The notes under the pieces: model-generated | Told to the model about the DNA's origin: nothing | Seen by the model: only the letters and a program-made list of their open reading frames with translations | Databases searched by the model: none | Shown here: positions 54,107 to 64,000 of the stretch, in pieces | How positions within the stretch are numbered: position 1 is the stretch's first letter | Layout of the letters: each line of letters begins with the position of its first letter | Translations under genes and position numbers: made by a program | Assembly: GCF_014839805.1 (NCBI RefSeq) | Contig: NC_051118.1 | Location: 9,478,391 to 9,542,390, forward strand | Source of the DNA: Manduca sexta | Taxonomy: Eukaryota; Arthropoda; Insecta; Lepidoptera; Sphingidae | Length of the DNA: 64,000 bases | Direction: 5' to 3'

Positions 54107-54949
54107 GGTAACAAAAGTATCATAAACATTTGATACAAAATAACTTACTTAACAGTACATAGTGGAAAGTACGATTTTTAGTGCATAAAAATTAAGTCGA
54201 TTTATTTGCGTTATTATTTATATATTTAATTTCACCTAAAAATTAAAATGTAATTCATTTTAAATGTTTTGGCACTTTAAAAAGTAGAACTTAAATTAAT
54301 TCTGAAGCAAGCACGTGCCAAGTTTCACGCCAGAGATAATTTCTATACTTCGTAATGAGTTGAAACCGGTCATGGTTACACTGCGGTAGAAGTACTAAAC
54401 ACTAATTGATGCAGGTAAAGTTCTATGGGCCTTGGTTCAGGGAAAGGAAGGTCGTGTATGTGCAGCCCCGGATCTATGGGGAGCTCATGCCTCGGGCGGC
54501 GAATCCAAACTTGGCAGACGGATACACAACTCATAATTAACGCAACTTAGATTACTGAGACATCCAGAACATTACACACATAAATTATTATTCCTGCGGA
54601 ATGATGATGATAACAAAGTTAAATACATAGGATAAATTATTATTTTCCACGGGGTGCGAAATGATGATAATGACAAAGTTAAAAATATAGGTGGTCAGGG
54701 ACGGCATTATCCAGATTTTGCCCCGCCTCTAAAAAATCAAGATTCGGGACTGCGTATGTGTATGGCTGGGTAGGCACTATTATAATTTATTACTGCCACC
54801 TAGGTGTGTAAGAACGTTTGGGTTTTAGTATGAGGGCTTTTTGTGAGGCGGTAGATTCGTCTCTATATGGGGGTTAATAAAGCTGTCGAATGGCTAGACT
54901 TTATTTTAATATTGCGTTAATAAATGGAATCACATACTCGTTATTACCT
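54107..54949. other. Intron, nothing recognised
   Basis: A local duplication: AATGATGATGATAACAAAGT (54600) and AATGATGATAATGACAAAGT (54660) with flanking ATAAATTATTATT. Confidence 0.45.
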
Positions 54950-55133
54950 CTAACATTGTGCCAATAGTCATTTATGAATAAAGAATATTTTCACCAAAAA
55001 TCCTTTCTGCATTATTATATTTAATTCGAATATGGCGTGTGTGTGAGTGTATTTCTGACTGAAAGTGTGATGTTGCCGTCACGACGAAGTCTTTTAGAGT
55101 AGTAGTAGTGGCATAAGGGCATATAAAATTGAA
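54950..55133 (-). repeat. Family F copy, inverted
   Basis: Inverse carries GGCAACATCACACTTTCAGT, CAGAAATACACTCACAC, AAAATATTCTTTATTCATAA and ATTGGCACAATGTTAG. Confidence 0.6.
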
Positions 55134-55480
55134 ATATTTTTTTAACTATATATTTTATTCAATACTTTTAACGTTATGCCGGTTTCTTTCCCACACTTTT
55201 CGGGTAATCATTAAAGTTTCACTGCGATTTTAGAGGACGGCAATCGAGGTAACCGTCAAGGACGTTGCGCTTGCTAGGGGTCCAATGAAAAAATATCTTT
55301 CTTCAACAATCGGGTAGAAATGCCTCGCAAAAATCTGTCCTTTGAAAACAGGTGATGCGGTATACGTGTTGGAACACGTCGGTGTGATTGCGGCTAGTTT
55401 TATGTCATCCATAATCCTCGCGTCAGTTTGTAATGTAAACTACTACTATAAAACATAGACATCGGAGATATCGACCGATA

Positions 55481-56749
55481 TCTATACTATTATATAAAGC
55501 TGAAGAGTTTGTTTGTTTGTTTGTTTGTTTGTTTGTTTGAACGCGCTAATCTCAGGAACTACCGGTCCAAATTGAAAAATTCTTTTTGCGTTGGATAGCC
55601 TTTTGTTCGTGGAGTGCTATAGGCTATATATCATCACGCTATACCCAATAGGAGCGGAGCAGTAATGGCTAATCTCAGGAACTACCGGTCCTAACTAAAA
55701 AAATCTTTTTGCGTTGGATAGCCCTTTGTTCGTGGAGTGCTATAGGCTATATATCATCACGCTATGACCAATAGGAGCGGAGCAGTAATGGCTAATCTCA
55801 GCAACTACCGGTTCGAACTGAAAAATTATTTTTGTGTTGGATAGCTCTTTATTCGCGTAGTGATATAGGCTATATATCATCACGCTATGACCAATAGGAG
55901 CGGAGTAGTAATGGCTAATCTCAGGAACTACCGGTTCAAACTGAAAATTTTTTTTTGCGTTGGATAGCCCTTTGTTCGTGGAGTGCTATAGGCTATATAT
56001 CATCACGCTATAACCAATAGGAGCGGAGCAGTAATGGCTAATCTCAGCAACTACCGGTTCAAACTGAAAAAAGATTTTTGTGTTGGATAGTTCTTTGTTC
56101 GTGGAGTGCTATGGGCTATATATTATCACGCTATGACCAATAGGAGCGGAGCAGTAATGGCTAATCTCAGCAACTACCGGTTCGAACTGAAAAATTATTT
56201 TTGTGTTGGATAGCTCTTTATTCGTGTAGTGCTATAGGCTATATATCATCACGCTATGACCAATAGGAGCGGAGCAGTAATGGCTAATCTCAGGAACTAT
56301 CAGATCCAACTGAAAAAATATTTTTGTGTTGGATAGCACTTTGTTTTTGAAATGCTATAGACTATATATCATCAAGCTATGACCAATAGGAGCGAAGCAG
56401 TAATGAAACATGTTGCAAAAACGGGGAAAATTTATTAGTTTTGAGAGCTTCCGTTGCGTGCGCTGCGTAAAAAGTTAAAGTTATGCAACAATGATGTATG
56501 ACGGGATTGTTCCTCTTAAAAAGTTCTACAAAAATATATTATAAAACAAAGTCCCCCGCTGCATCCGACTGCCTGAACGTGTTTAACTCAAAAACTACCC
56601 AACATATTAAATTGATATTTGGTATGGAGACAGTTTGAGACACTAGGAAGAACATAGGCTCCCGGGAAAATATATAGCGTGACTTTTATAACGGAATACT
56701 TTAGCCCGAAAAACTTTGTAATGCGGGCGGAGCCGCGGGCAAAAGCTAG
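55481..56749 (+). mobile_element. HelA copy 3, seven tandem units (1,269 bp)
   Basis: Starts TCTATACTATTATATAAAGC after A; ends GCGGGCAAAAGCTAG before T. Unit marks (CTAATCTCAG) at about 55548, 55670, 55793, 55916, 56039, 56162 and 56284. The 3' part (AAACATGTTGCAAAAACGGG to CGGGCGGAGCCGCGGGC) matches copy 1. No nested insertion. Confidence 0.87.
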
Positions 56750-57067
56750 TGTATTATATGTATGTATGTATACAATTTGTAAATATATAATAATATATTA
56801 AAAAAATATTGTTAGGAATTGAAGCGATTTTGATTAAAAAACTATTAATGCCTACAGTGATACTTTCACTAATATTTCACCAACCAACCGATTATGCGAC
56901 TTATCAATCACCAACTGCCTCGGTCTATCAAATGCTCAGTGTTATAGCAAAAGGATTCATAAATACCCTCATAATAATATTTTTATACTAACAATATACT
57001 AATATTATGTCATATATTTGATACTGGCATGCACTTTATATTGATGGTAAATAATTTTCTTACTTTT

Positions 57068-57252
57068 TTAATACATACACTCACTTTTACCCTCGAAGGG
57101 ATAGGCAAAGGCATAACTAGAGAACTTACTTTTGACCGTGTGTATCCTATGATGTAATAGGGAGCGAGCCTATCGCCTTATTGGGTACAAATTCAAGGCT
57201 CCGGGCTAATGCTGGGGAGAAAGACCCAGTACCACTTTACCTGACCCGGTAT
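57068..57252 (-). mobile_element. SINE-A 3' two-thirds
   Basis: ACTCACTTTTACCCTCGAAG ... GCGAGCCTATCGCCTTATTG ... TCCGGGCTAATGCTGGGGAG ... CTTTACCTGACCCGGT; head replaced by a family B copy starting at once. Confidence 0.75.
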
Positions 57253-57497
57253 CCTTTTTTTTATACGTGTACAAAAGTGACCTCACTGCACCTGATGGTA
57301 AGTGGTGTGGGGTGCAATAGAGTGGTGACTGACGAGAGATGACCTCGGCAGTCGACATAATTATGTCGGCCTGTTGGAAGCGGATATACACAGGCTGATC
57401 CCGGAACGCGACACACTTGCGTGGGTCACTATGGCGGGTTTTAACACCTAGTGTACGGTGGTCGTTATCCGGGCGGATGTAAAATGTATCCTACCAC
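57253..57497 (+). repeat. Family B full-length copy abutting a SINE-A
   Basis: TTTTTTATACGTGTACAAAA, GTGACCTCACTGCACCTGAT, CGACATAATTATGTCGGCCT, CACTATGGCGGGTTTTAACA, GGTCGTTATCCGGGCGGATG, TATCCTACCACCAG. It starts inside the broken SINE-A head and may be an insertion. Confidence 0.8.
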
Positions 57498-57571
57498 CAG
57501 TAAAATTATTTGAAACTGTGATATTTAAAACTGAAGTCTACTTACGAACTAATAAGTTACAATGAACTTTA

Positions 57572-57842
57572 ACACACACACACACACACACATCACGCAT
57601 TTATCCTCGAAGGGGTATGCAGAGGCGCAACCAGGGCACCCACTTTTTACCAAGTGTGTTCCGCCCCATGATGTGATAGGGGGCGAGCCCATCGCCATAT
57701 CGGGCACAAATTCCAGACTCCGGGCAAATACTGAGTAGAAAAACCCAAATATCACTTTGCTCGACCCGGGATTCGAACCCAGGACCTCAGAGCACTGTCG
57801 TACCGCGCAAGCAATACAACTACGTTACCGGGGCAGTCATAC
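57572..57842 (-). mobile_element. SINE-A full-length copy with (CA)n tail
   Basis: From (CA)n at 57572-57591 through ATCACGCATTTATCCTCGAA, GGGCGAGCCCATCGCCATAT, GGATTCGAACCCAGGACCTC to TACCGGGGCAGTC. Nearly identical to 33278..33545. Confidence 0.88.
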
Positions 57843-58051
57843 ATAGGCATAGTAAACTTTATATAGAACTTTAACAATATAAAAAATATATATTGTACAG
57901 ACCTCGGATCCTTCACTTGTCTTGAAATATATCGGGGATTTGTATATCGATGTGTTTTGTCTGGGTATCGCCGGCTGCAGAGCGCTCGCTTTATTATGCG
58001 GAATGAAATATTATTCTACTAACTTGGAGTGAGAGCCTTTTGTTTTGTTTA

Positions 58052-58303
58052 TAACTACTAATATTATAAATGCGAAAGTTTGTGAGGATGGATGTATGTA
58101 TGTTTGTTGCTCTTTCACGAATAAACTACTGAACGGATTTGGATGAAACTTTACAGTAAGATTGGTTATACATGAGAAAAATACATAGGCTTCAATGTAT
58201 AATGATTTTGTGTAATTTGGTTATAATATAACGAAACATATCAAGTAAGTCGGAAAAAAAAATATCCTGGAAAACTCCATCATGCAGGCGAAGCCGCGCA
58301 CAT
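58052..58303 (+). mobile_element. Helitron-like element, HelC family
   Basis: ACTACTAATATTATAAATGC, GAAAGTTTGTGAGGATGGAT, AACTACTGAACGGATTTGGA, GCAGGCGAAGCCGCGCAC. The terminal CTAG is eroded. Confidence 0.6.
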
Positions 58304-58594
58304 ATTTTCAAGATTCTTATAAAGATTTCTTGTTACGCTGGTTTTTTACGATGTTTCTTTCATCTTTAAAGCAATAATTTACAAAGATTACGCTGTTCAA
58401 CTCTATAAAACATGTATTATAACTATGAGTGCGACATAAAATAAATATAATTTTGTAACATGTTTGTGAGACATAAAATTTTAATGAATAATTACGTTGG
58501 ATAATATTTGTATTTTGACGTATTAAACTGTTCATATGTTTAAATTGCGGAATACAAGACTACAGTCAGTGATAAGCCGTCTTATTATATTTTT

Positions 58595-58848
58595 GCTGGT
58601 AGGTGAATATATTTTATATGCGCCCGAATAACAGCCACTGTTCCTAAGGTGTTACTCATCATAGTGGCCTACGTAAGTGTGTCGCGTTCCGGGATAAGCA
58701 TGTGTATATCCGATTCCAACAGGCCGGCATAATTGTGTCGACTGTCGAGGGGTAATCATCTCTCGTTAATCAACATTCCATTGGACTCTACTCCACTTAC
58801 CATCAGGTACAGTGAGGTTACTTTGCCGTGCTTTATAAAAAAAACATC
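58595..58848 (-). repeat. Family B full-length copy
   Basis: GCTGGTAGGTGAATATATTT ... TAGTGGCCTACGTAAGTGTG ... CAACAGGCCGGCATAATTGT ... GTACAGTGAGGTTACTTTGC. Confidence 0.82.
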
Positions 58849-61111
58849 TAAAAAGAGATCGTATGGGGTTCGAATAAACAAGTATCATAAATATATTATT
58901 TTCAAGTAAATATCTTGTTTGTGACAAGTTGGAGCTACCTTAAGGATTAAATTGTCATCAGGCAAGCAAAAGATCGTTCTAGCTAGGGAAATGACTAATC
59001 AAGTATTGTGCGACTGGTATCATAAGTATGTTACGACATTTTGTAATGTAATCTTTGAATTTTGCGGCTTTTCGGTACTATAACATGTATGTATCACACA
59101 TAATATAATCCTTTCTCTTGTATCACTCTATCTATTGCTTTAAACTGCATTAAAATCCATTGAATAGTTTAAAAGATCTAAGCGAACGCACAGGGGAAAG
59201 ACTTAATTTTATGCTATGTAAAGATTTATAATTGCGTAAATTTTGAAAAAATATAAAGCCGCTGGAATTTACATCACAACCTTTTTGATAAATTTATAAA
59301 AAACGTTTTACGACTACCCGATTGCCCGCTGCCTACCCTCCAACCGACAAGCGTAATACACAACGAGATTAGATAACCGCACAGATCCGTGGTCGATCCG
59401 TAATTAGCTAATAAACCCGCTTTAACGTGAAACAATAAAATCGATATAAAGTGCGCGCTCTAACTCTGTAACTGGGTTAATTGCTATTGTTATGCCGGCA
59501 AGTTCACGTTTTAGATTTGCATTGTTCGTGTGAGTAGTTTCGTTCTGTATGACTATTGTCTACAGCATAAATAATGTTAATATGGAGACGAAATTAAATA
59601 TAAAAGGAATTCTATGAAAATGGCATCAAAATTTGAAAAAATGACGCCGCAAATAATTCTTAATTATTGGCACGTGCAAAAACAGGACCGCAGTACAGTA
59701 TCGTGCTATCTTCTTCACTCATTTGCTCCGCATTAGCAGTAACGTCACCCTGTAGGTCGTGCATGTTTTGTTATATTTTGACAGTAACCGCAAGTTCACA
59801 ATAGATCGGAACAATAGTTTGCCATCGCTAACAATCTACATAAACTGCCAACATTCGCTCAATGAGTCTTCTCCGACAGTTGTCGGAATATTCTGTAGAC
59901 ATTAGTGTTAAAATACATACGATGAATCCGACTTAACGTCCCGATGACTATCGGTACAATTTAACGTAAATTTTCACTAACCCCTTCATATTTAAAAGAC
60001 CTATCATTTGTTTTGTTTAAAATCTTTTATGTTTGACTTTGAATAAAGTATGTTTAACATTTTTTATTATAACTCTTCCTATGGCTATGCTAGATTTCTG
60101 TTTTGTATAATTTTAAGGTTGACAAAGAGACAAATATCTGGAACATATTTTGTTTAAATATCTGTCTAAATCAAGCACACGTTACATTCTAGGTGAAATA
60201 TGGAGTCGTTTTGCGTACCGAACTGTGCACTAGTACATAACTATGTAGTGGACATTAAACTGTCTCTCGGTTTTCAAATTTAACAGGCGTTAAGCCATTA
60301 TATACATTTGTTCACGCTTTAAATTACGGAAGGTAGACAGAAATGTGGCAACTTTGAAGGTAGTTTACATAAAGTTTTCTACGTTAATCCAGTCAAGCTT
60401 AAAATTTTCAATTATATAGAAAGAATAAATTGCATGTAGAGCATAAAATAATAGTTTTTCAAACAAGGATAAGGAAAATGAAAAGTAAAGAATAAACAAA
60501 TACTTCTCAGTGCAAATTAGATTGTAAAGTCATTCAATATCTAAGAGAATAAGAATTTACAAATTTCACGTTCAAATAGAAAATAAGTTATAGCAGTAAT
60601 TACAAACTGTGACGTCACCGGCCATAACACTGTCCGTGAGAATAAGACAGCGCGATAACTCCACCAAGCTTTCACTTTTGCTTACAACAGTATTTCAAAT
60701 ACGAATAACTAATTTATTTTTCAATTAATTTAGATGCTGATCTTACAGGAGAATTTATGTAAAACTGCCCTATTGTACTTAATATGAGACTAATAAATTT
60801 ATACATCGTTGTATTTATAAGCATTTTTTTATTAAAAGGGCAAATGAGGAAATGGGTCATCAGAATGCCTCCCACAATACGAAACCGTTGGTGCGTATCT
60901 AACCTTTGAAAGGGTGAGGTTTGAATGGTTATGTTGGGTTGTAAAACCCACTGAACGAACAAAACATTACGCGGGAGGATTGAAAGCTGAGTTAGTTTAG
61001 CTAGCTCATAGCTCAGATATTTTACATACTTGTGCAGACCGCAAACTACTTAAACCAAGCTATTGAAAGGTTTTGTAAAATTAAATTTGAATAATTTTAC
61101 TACTCACAAAT
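58849..61111. other. Longest repeat-poor AT-rich stretch
   Basis: No shared repeat, no coding signal; TGACGTCA at 60610. A minus-strand open frame of 82 codons at 60714-60962 has no recognised motif. Confidence 0.45.
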
Positions 61112-61382
61112 AAGCGGCGATAGCCTATTTGAGAGTGGAACGGTCTGCCGAGACGAATGTTCGCAGGTTCAAAACCCAATGGCACACCTCTCTGACTTTT
61201 ATAAAATTATTTGTGAATTATCGCTTGCTCCTGCACACCTGAGAAGTTCTCTATAGGAATTTGAAGGTATGTGAAGTCTACCTATTTGCACTAGCCCAGC
61301 GTGGAGGACTAAGGCCTAATCCCTCTAAGTAGTAGAGGAGGCCCGTGCCCAGCAGTGGAACATTATATAATACAGGGCTGAT
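61112..61382 (+). mobile_element. SINE-C copy with internal deletion
   Basis: GCGGCGATAGCCTATTTGAG head, GGTTCAAAACCC B box, then TTATCGCTTGCTCCTGCACA (missing GAAAACATCGTGAGGAAAC), TAGTAGAGGAGGCCCGTGCC, ATACAGGGCTGATATTA. Confidence 0.8.
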
Positions 61383-61737
61383 ATTAAGATTATGATATGA
61401 TCATTACAAGAACTTTAATGTGAACAAGTCGTAAAGGTTATAGTGTTACGCGCCTTACGATGGTAACATTGTTGGGAAGGGATAGAGGAAAAGTCGAGAA
61501 ACGGGGTGGCAAATAGACAGGGTTTCATTTTGGATATTCTAGACTTGAGCGGAAGTCCTGAATAGCTGTGGCTACTGGCTAAACTGTTAACGATTATTGG
61601 TTAAAAGCAAATTGGATGGTTTTATGGTTAATTAGAAGTTGAAATTAAAAGGTTTGGAACGTTGAAGTGTTTGTATCTCTGAGATACATTAGAGTATGTA
61701 CTATGTGTTATTTTTTTAACAGCAGCTAAAGATTGTT
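61383..61737. other. Intron, nothing recognised
   Basis: No signal seen. Confidence 0.4.
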
Positions 61738-61990
61738 TTTTTATACTTGCACATCAAAGTTATCCAATTGAACCTGATGGTGAGTGGATTGGTGTCCAGT
61801 AGAATTTTGACCGACGAGAGATGATTACCCCTCGACAGTCGACACAATTATGCCGGCCTGTTCGAACTGGATATACACAGGCTGATCCCGGACCGCGACA
61901 TTTACGTGGGCTATTATAGCGGGTTTTAACACCTTGTGTGCGGTAGTCGCTTTTCAAAGGGTATTAAATATATCTTACTACTAGCAAGAT
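61738..61990 (+). repeat. Family B copy
   Basis: AACCTGATGGTGAGTGGATT, CGACGAGAGATGATTACCCC, CACAATTATGCCGGCCTGTT, GGTTTTAACACCTTGTGTGC, ATATCTTACTACTAGCAAG. Confidence 0.78.
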
Positions 61991-62387
61991 TGTGCAAGTA
62001 CTATTGTATCATGGTTTGAAGATATTGCATTATGAAATTAATTGTTATTCGATATTTTTTAATCTGTGGTCAAATTTAATTTGAATACTTACCAGTGGCG
62101 TAGGGTGTATTTTCTGAAAAGGAACCCGGCACAACTTATAGGGACTAATTATATTCACAAATGCGGCCTGCAAGTCGTTCTAATCATAATTAGATTTTAC
62201 ATAAATCACGATAGAAAAGTCGGCAGGGATCGGGTTCTATGGAACCTTTCCCATTGATACTCCGACACTAATTTTGTCCCTTTACTACTATTGTTGTAAT
62301 ATACACACTTTCATCAAAGAGCGTGTCAGCCTGTATTCAACTTTATTTAGAGCTACCTCTGGCCTTAAATTTATTTGATTATACGCT
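61991..62387. other. Intron, nothing recognised
   Basis: No signal seen. Confidence 0.4.
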
Positions 62388-62595
62388 AACCTTTTATCCC
62401 CGAAGGAGTAGGTTTCAGATTAGTGCACCCAATTTGCATTGTATGTATTCCGTCCCATGATGTGAGTGGGATCTTTCGTCATATCAGGCACAAATTCTAG
62501 ACCTCGGGCTGATACTGAATAGAAACTGACTAAAGAATTGAACCTCATACTTCCGCACTGCAGTTGTACTGTAATGCAGCAATCGAGGTAGCCAG
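62388..62595 (-). mobile_element. SINE-A copy, diverged
   Basis: CCTTTTATCCCCGAAGGAGT ... CATATCAGGCACAAATTCTA ... CTGAATAGAAACTGACT ... CAGTTGTACTGTAATGCAGC; body shortened. Confidence 0.7.
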
Positions 62596-62846
62596 TTATT
62601 TATATTATTAAAAAAAATCGTGGCTTCTTTACTGATCTCATCTCTAAATACATTCGAGCTTAGAATCCTTCAAGAAATCAACCATCAACCCAAACATGGG
62701 GTTAATGTATATCTGAAATCTATAGTACAGTACCGATTGACCTAGTTAGACCATAGGATGGAATCGCTTCGTGCTTCCGAGATCGTGTCACGGCACTTAA
62801 CTAGCACTTACCCGTGACTTCTGCTGTGAGAGGCTAATGGAAATAG

Positions 62847-63027
62847 TCTATACTATTATATAAAGCTGAAGAGTTTGTTTGAACGCGCTAATCTCAGGAA
62901 TTACTAAACCGATTTTGATTTATTGTCACTAATAGGAAGCTATATTAGCCTCACAAGTTTGCTATATCACTGGACTTTTATCCCGGAAAAACTTTTTCAC
63001 GCCAGCGAAGCCTCGAACCAAAGCTAG
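62847..63027 (+). mobile_element. Short HelA-type element (181 bp), no tandem array
   Basis: Starts TCTATACTATTATATAAAGC, has one GAACGCGCTAATCTCAGGAA, ends CAAAGCTAG before T. The base before TC is G rather than A. Lacks the 123-bp array and the (TTTG)n expansion. Confidence 0.78.
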
Positions 63028-63164
63028 TATTTATTCTCTAGGTACATAATGATATTAATCGTTTGGCTGATTTTATCATAACAATTATTCATAAATTAAA
63101 TATAATACAAACAAATTAAAAACGATGGTTTTGTTAAAAATTAGGTTCGGTTAGTACGTAAGTT

Positions 63165-63305
63165 TTTTTACGATATTTTCCTTCACCATTAAAGCAAGCG
63201 ATAATTCAGAGAATACTCACATTACTTTAGAAAAAGTGCATGTCTGAGTTAACCTGCAGACATTCGTCTCGGCAGTTCTACTCCGACTTAGGCTATCGCC
63301 TATAT
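63165..63305 (-). mobile_element. SINE-C 5' half, diverged
   Basis: ATATTTTCCTTCACCATTAA, AGCGATAATTCAGAGAATAC, TTCGTCTCGGCAGTTCTACT, CTTAGGCTATCGCC. Confidence 0.65.
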
Positions 63306-64000
63306 TTTTGTAAATGCAACTGTATAATTTTAGTTATATATACTAAACCCTTTACCTCAAAATTCTTCATAATAAATCTTCCTTTCACTATTCAATACAA
63401 TTTCCCTTCACCCCATAAATAACGTGGTTAAATCATGGATCGTGACGTCACAACGCAGTGAATTTATGTGCGCCGGTGGGGATTTACGGGCGAACACCAG
63501 CCTTTAATGTCGTGGAAAAAGTGGATCAACTGAGGGTTGACGGAAGTGTGGACTTCATCATACACGACTTTATTGGGTTAGTAAAAAGGTTTAGTATGTA
63601 ATGGCAGTGAAACTCAGGTTCGATTCTTGTTGGGACTTTTTTTTTTAAAGGTTTTTCTTAAAGGATTTATACTTCAGGTAGAATGTAAACTAACATGTGT
63701 GTATTTGCGCCGACCCTACATTGCACAAATAAATTACAATAGGGTATTTGAGTTATGTTTATTTAAACCTATATAAAATATGTACGTCGTATAAATTCTA
63801 AAACAGAAGAAATCATTGAAATCTGGTGAAAAATCGACAAGTTATAAGCCATTGAAATTTGGTAGTAAAGGTGAGTGTCAATAAAAAAACAGAAAAGGGA
63901 CGAAATAATTGCATGTGACGTCAGCGGGCCTTACGCTGCATGCGAGAGAACGAGATGGAGCGATATCGAAATCGAAATTTGTATTACTGCCTCATTTCTT
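63306..64000. other. Intron, nothing clearly recognised
   Basis: TGACGTCA at 63443 and 63915; the GC-richer block 63465-63560 has no second copy here. Confidence 0.4.

Larger units (their letters stand above)
39924..64000 (-). other. Upstream intron of the DPP6/DPP10-like gene (partial)
   Basis: Everything above the CAG acceptor of the transmembrane exon is inferred to be intron, because the exon needs an upstream exon supplying the initiator methionine. I searched the minus strand for an ATG-containing exon ending in phase 0 at a good donor and found none that I trust, so the first exon(s) probably lie beyond 64000. Confidence 0.65.

Noticed and set aside
54943..54952. Minus-strand ATG-TTA-GAG followed by GTAATA, in phase with the DPP exon
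   Set aside because: It lies inside repeat family F, so the agreement is most likely chance.
55230..55412. 60-codon minus-strand open frame with ATG
   Set aside because: No recognised motif, no splice context, and length not unusual for chance.
62811..62846. GTAAGT donor on the minus strand after codons giving L-S-Q-Q-K-S-R in the phase required for the DPP exon
   Set aside because: The frame has no ATG and runs at once into a Helitron insertion with stops. The match to the expected first exon is too short to trust.

Overview
This is a eukaryotic window, almost certainly from a moth or butterfly (Lepidoptera). It is AT-rich, has essentially no long open reading frames, and is packed with repeats typical of lepidopteran genomes: tRNA-derived SINEs, Helitron-like elements that start with TC and end with CTAG or CTAA between host A and T, several MITE classes, and a mariner/Tc1 element. 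I assigned repeats by comparing copies inside the window and by known family hallmarks. No database search was possible, and the single-letter family names used here (SINE-A, SINE-C, B, D, F, G, H and so on) are local labels.

The one host gene I can support runs on the minus strand and is a dipeptidyl-peptidase-like gene of the DPP6/DPP10 type (peptidase family S9B, type II membrane protein). Two exons are present. The first, at 39716..39923, encodes the cytoplasmic QRNW-x-G motif and the transmembrane anchor. The second, at 1137..1231, encodes the start of the beta-propeller. Both have consensus splice sites, and the reading phase carries exactly from one to the other (phase 1, then phase 0). 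The intron between them is 38,484 bp. The rest of the window is therefore intron: 1..1136 lies downstream and 39924..64000 lies upstream. The upstream first exon(s) and all later propeller and hydrolase exons were not found here.

Intron layout: (1) 1.7-4.1 kb holds a Helitron-like element carrying six ~123-bp tandem units, interrupted by an apparently intact DD37D (maT-type) mariner. (2) 4.3-10 kb holds a second Helitron family, SINE fragments, MITEs, a CpG-rich patch, and a perfect 18-bp minisatellite of about 25 copies. (3) 10-31 kb holds SINEs, LINE 3' ends, an RTE-like LINE remnant, and Harbinger-like and hAT-like MITEs. (4) 31-40 kb holds nested SINEs, a TTAA-flanked foldback MITE inside another MITE, then the transmembrane exon. 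(5) 40-64 kb holds many SINE and family-B copies and four Helitron-like copies, including one with seven tandem units. The last ~6 kb is sparser.

The most distinctive biology is transposon nesting. Several insertions can be read base by base because the host repeat has another copy in the window that shows the empty site. I found no CRISPR array, no true tRNA or rRNA gene and no bacterial-type operon.
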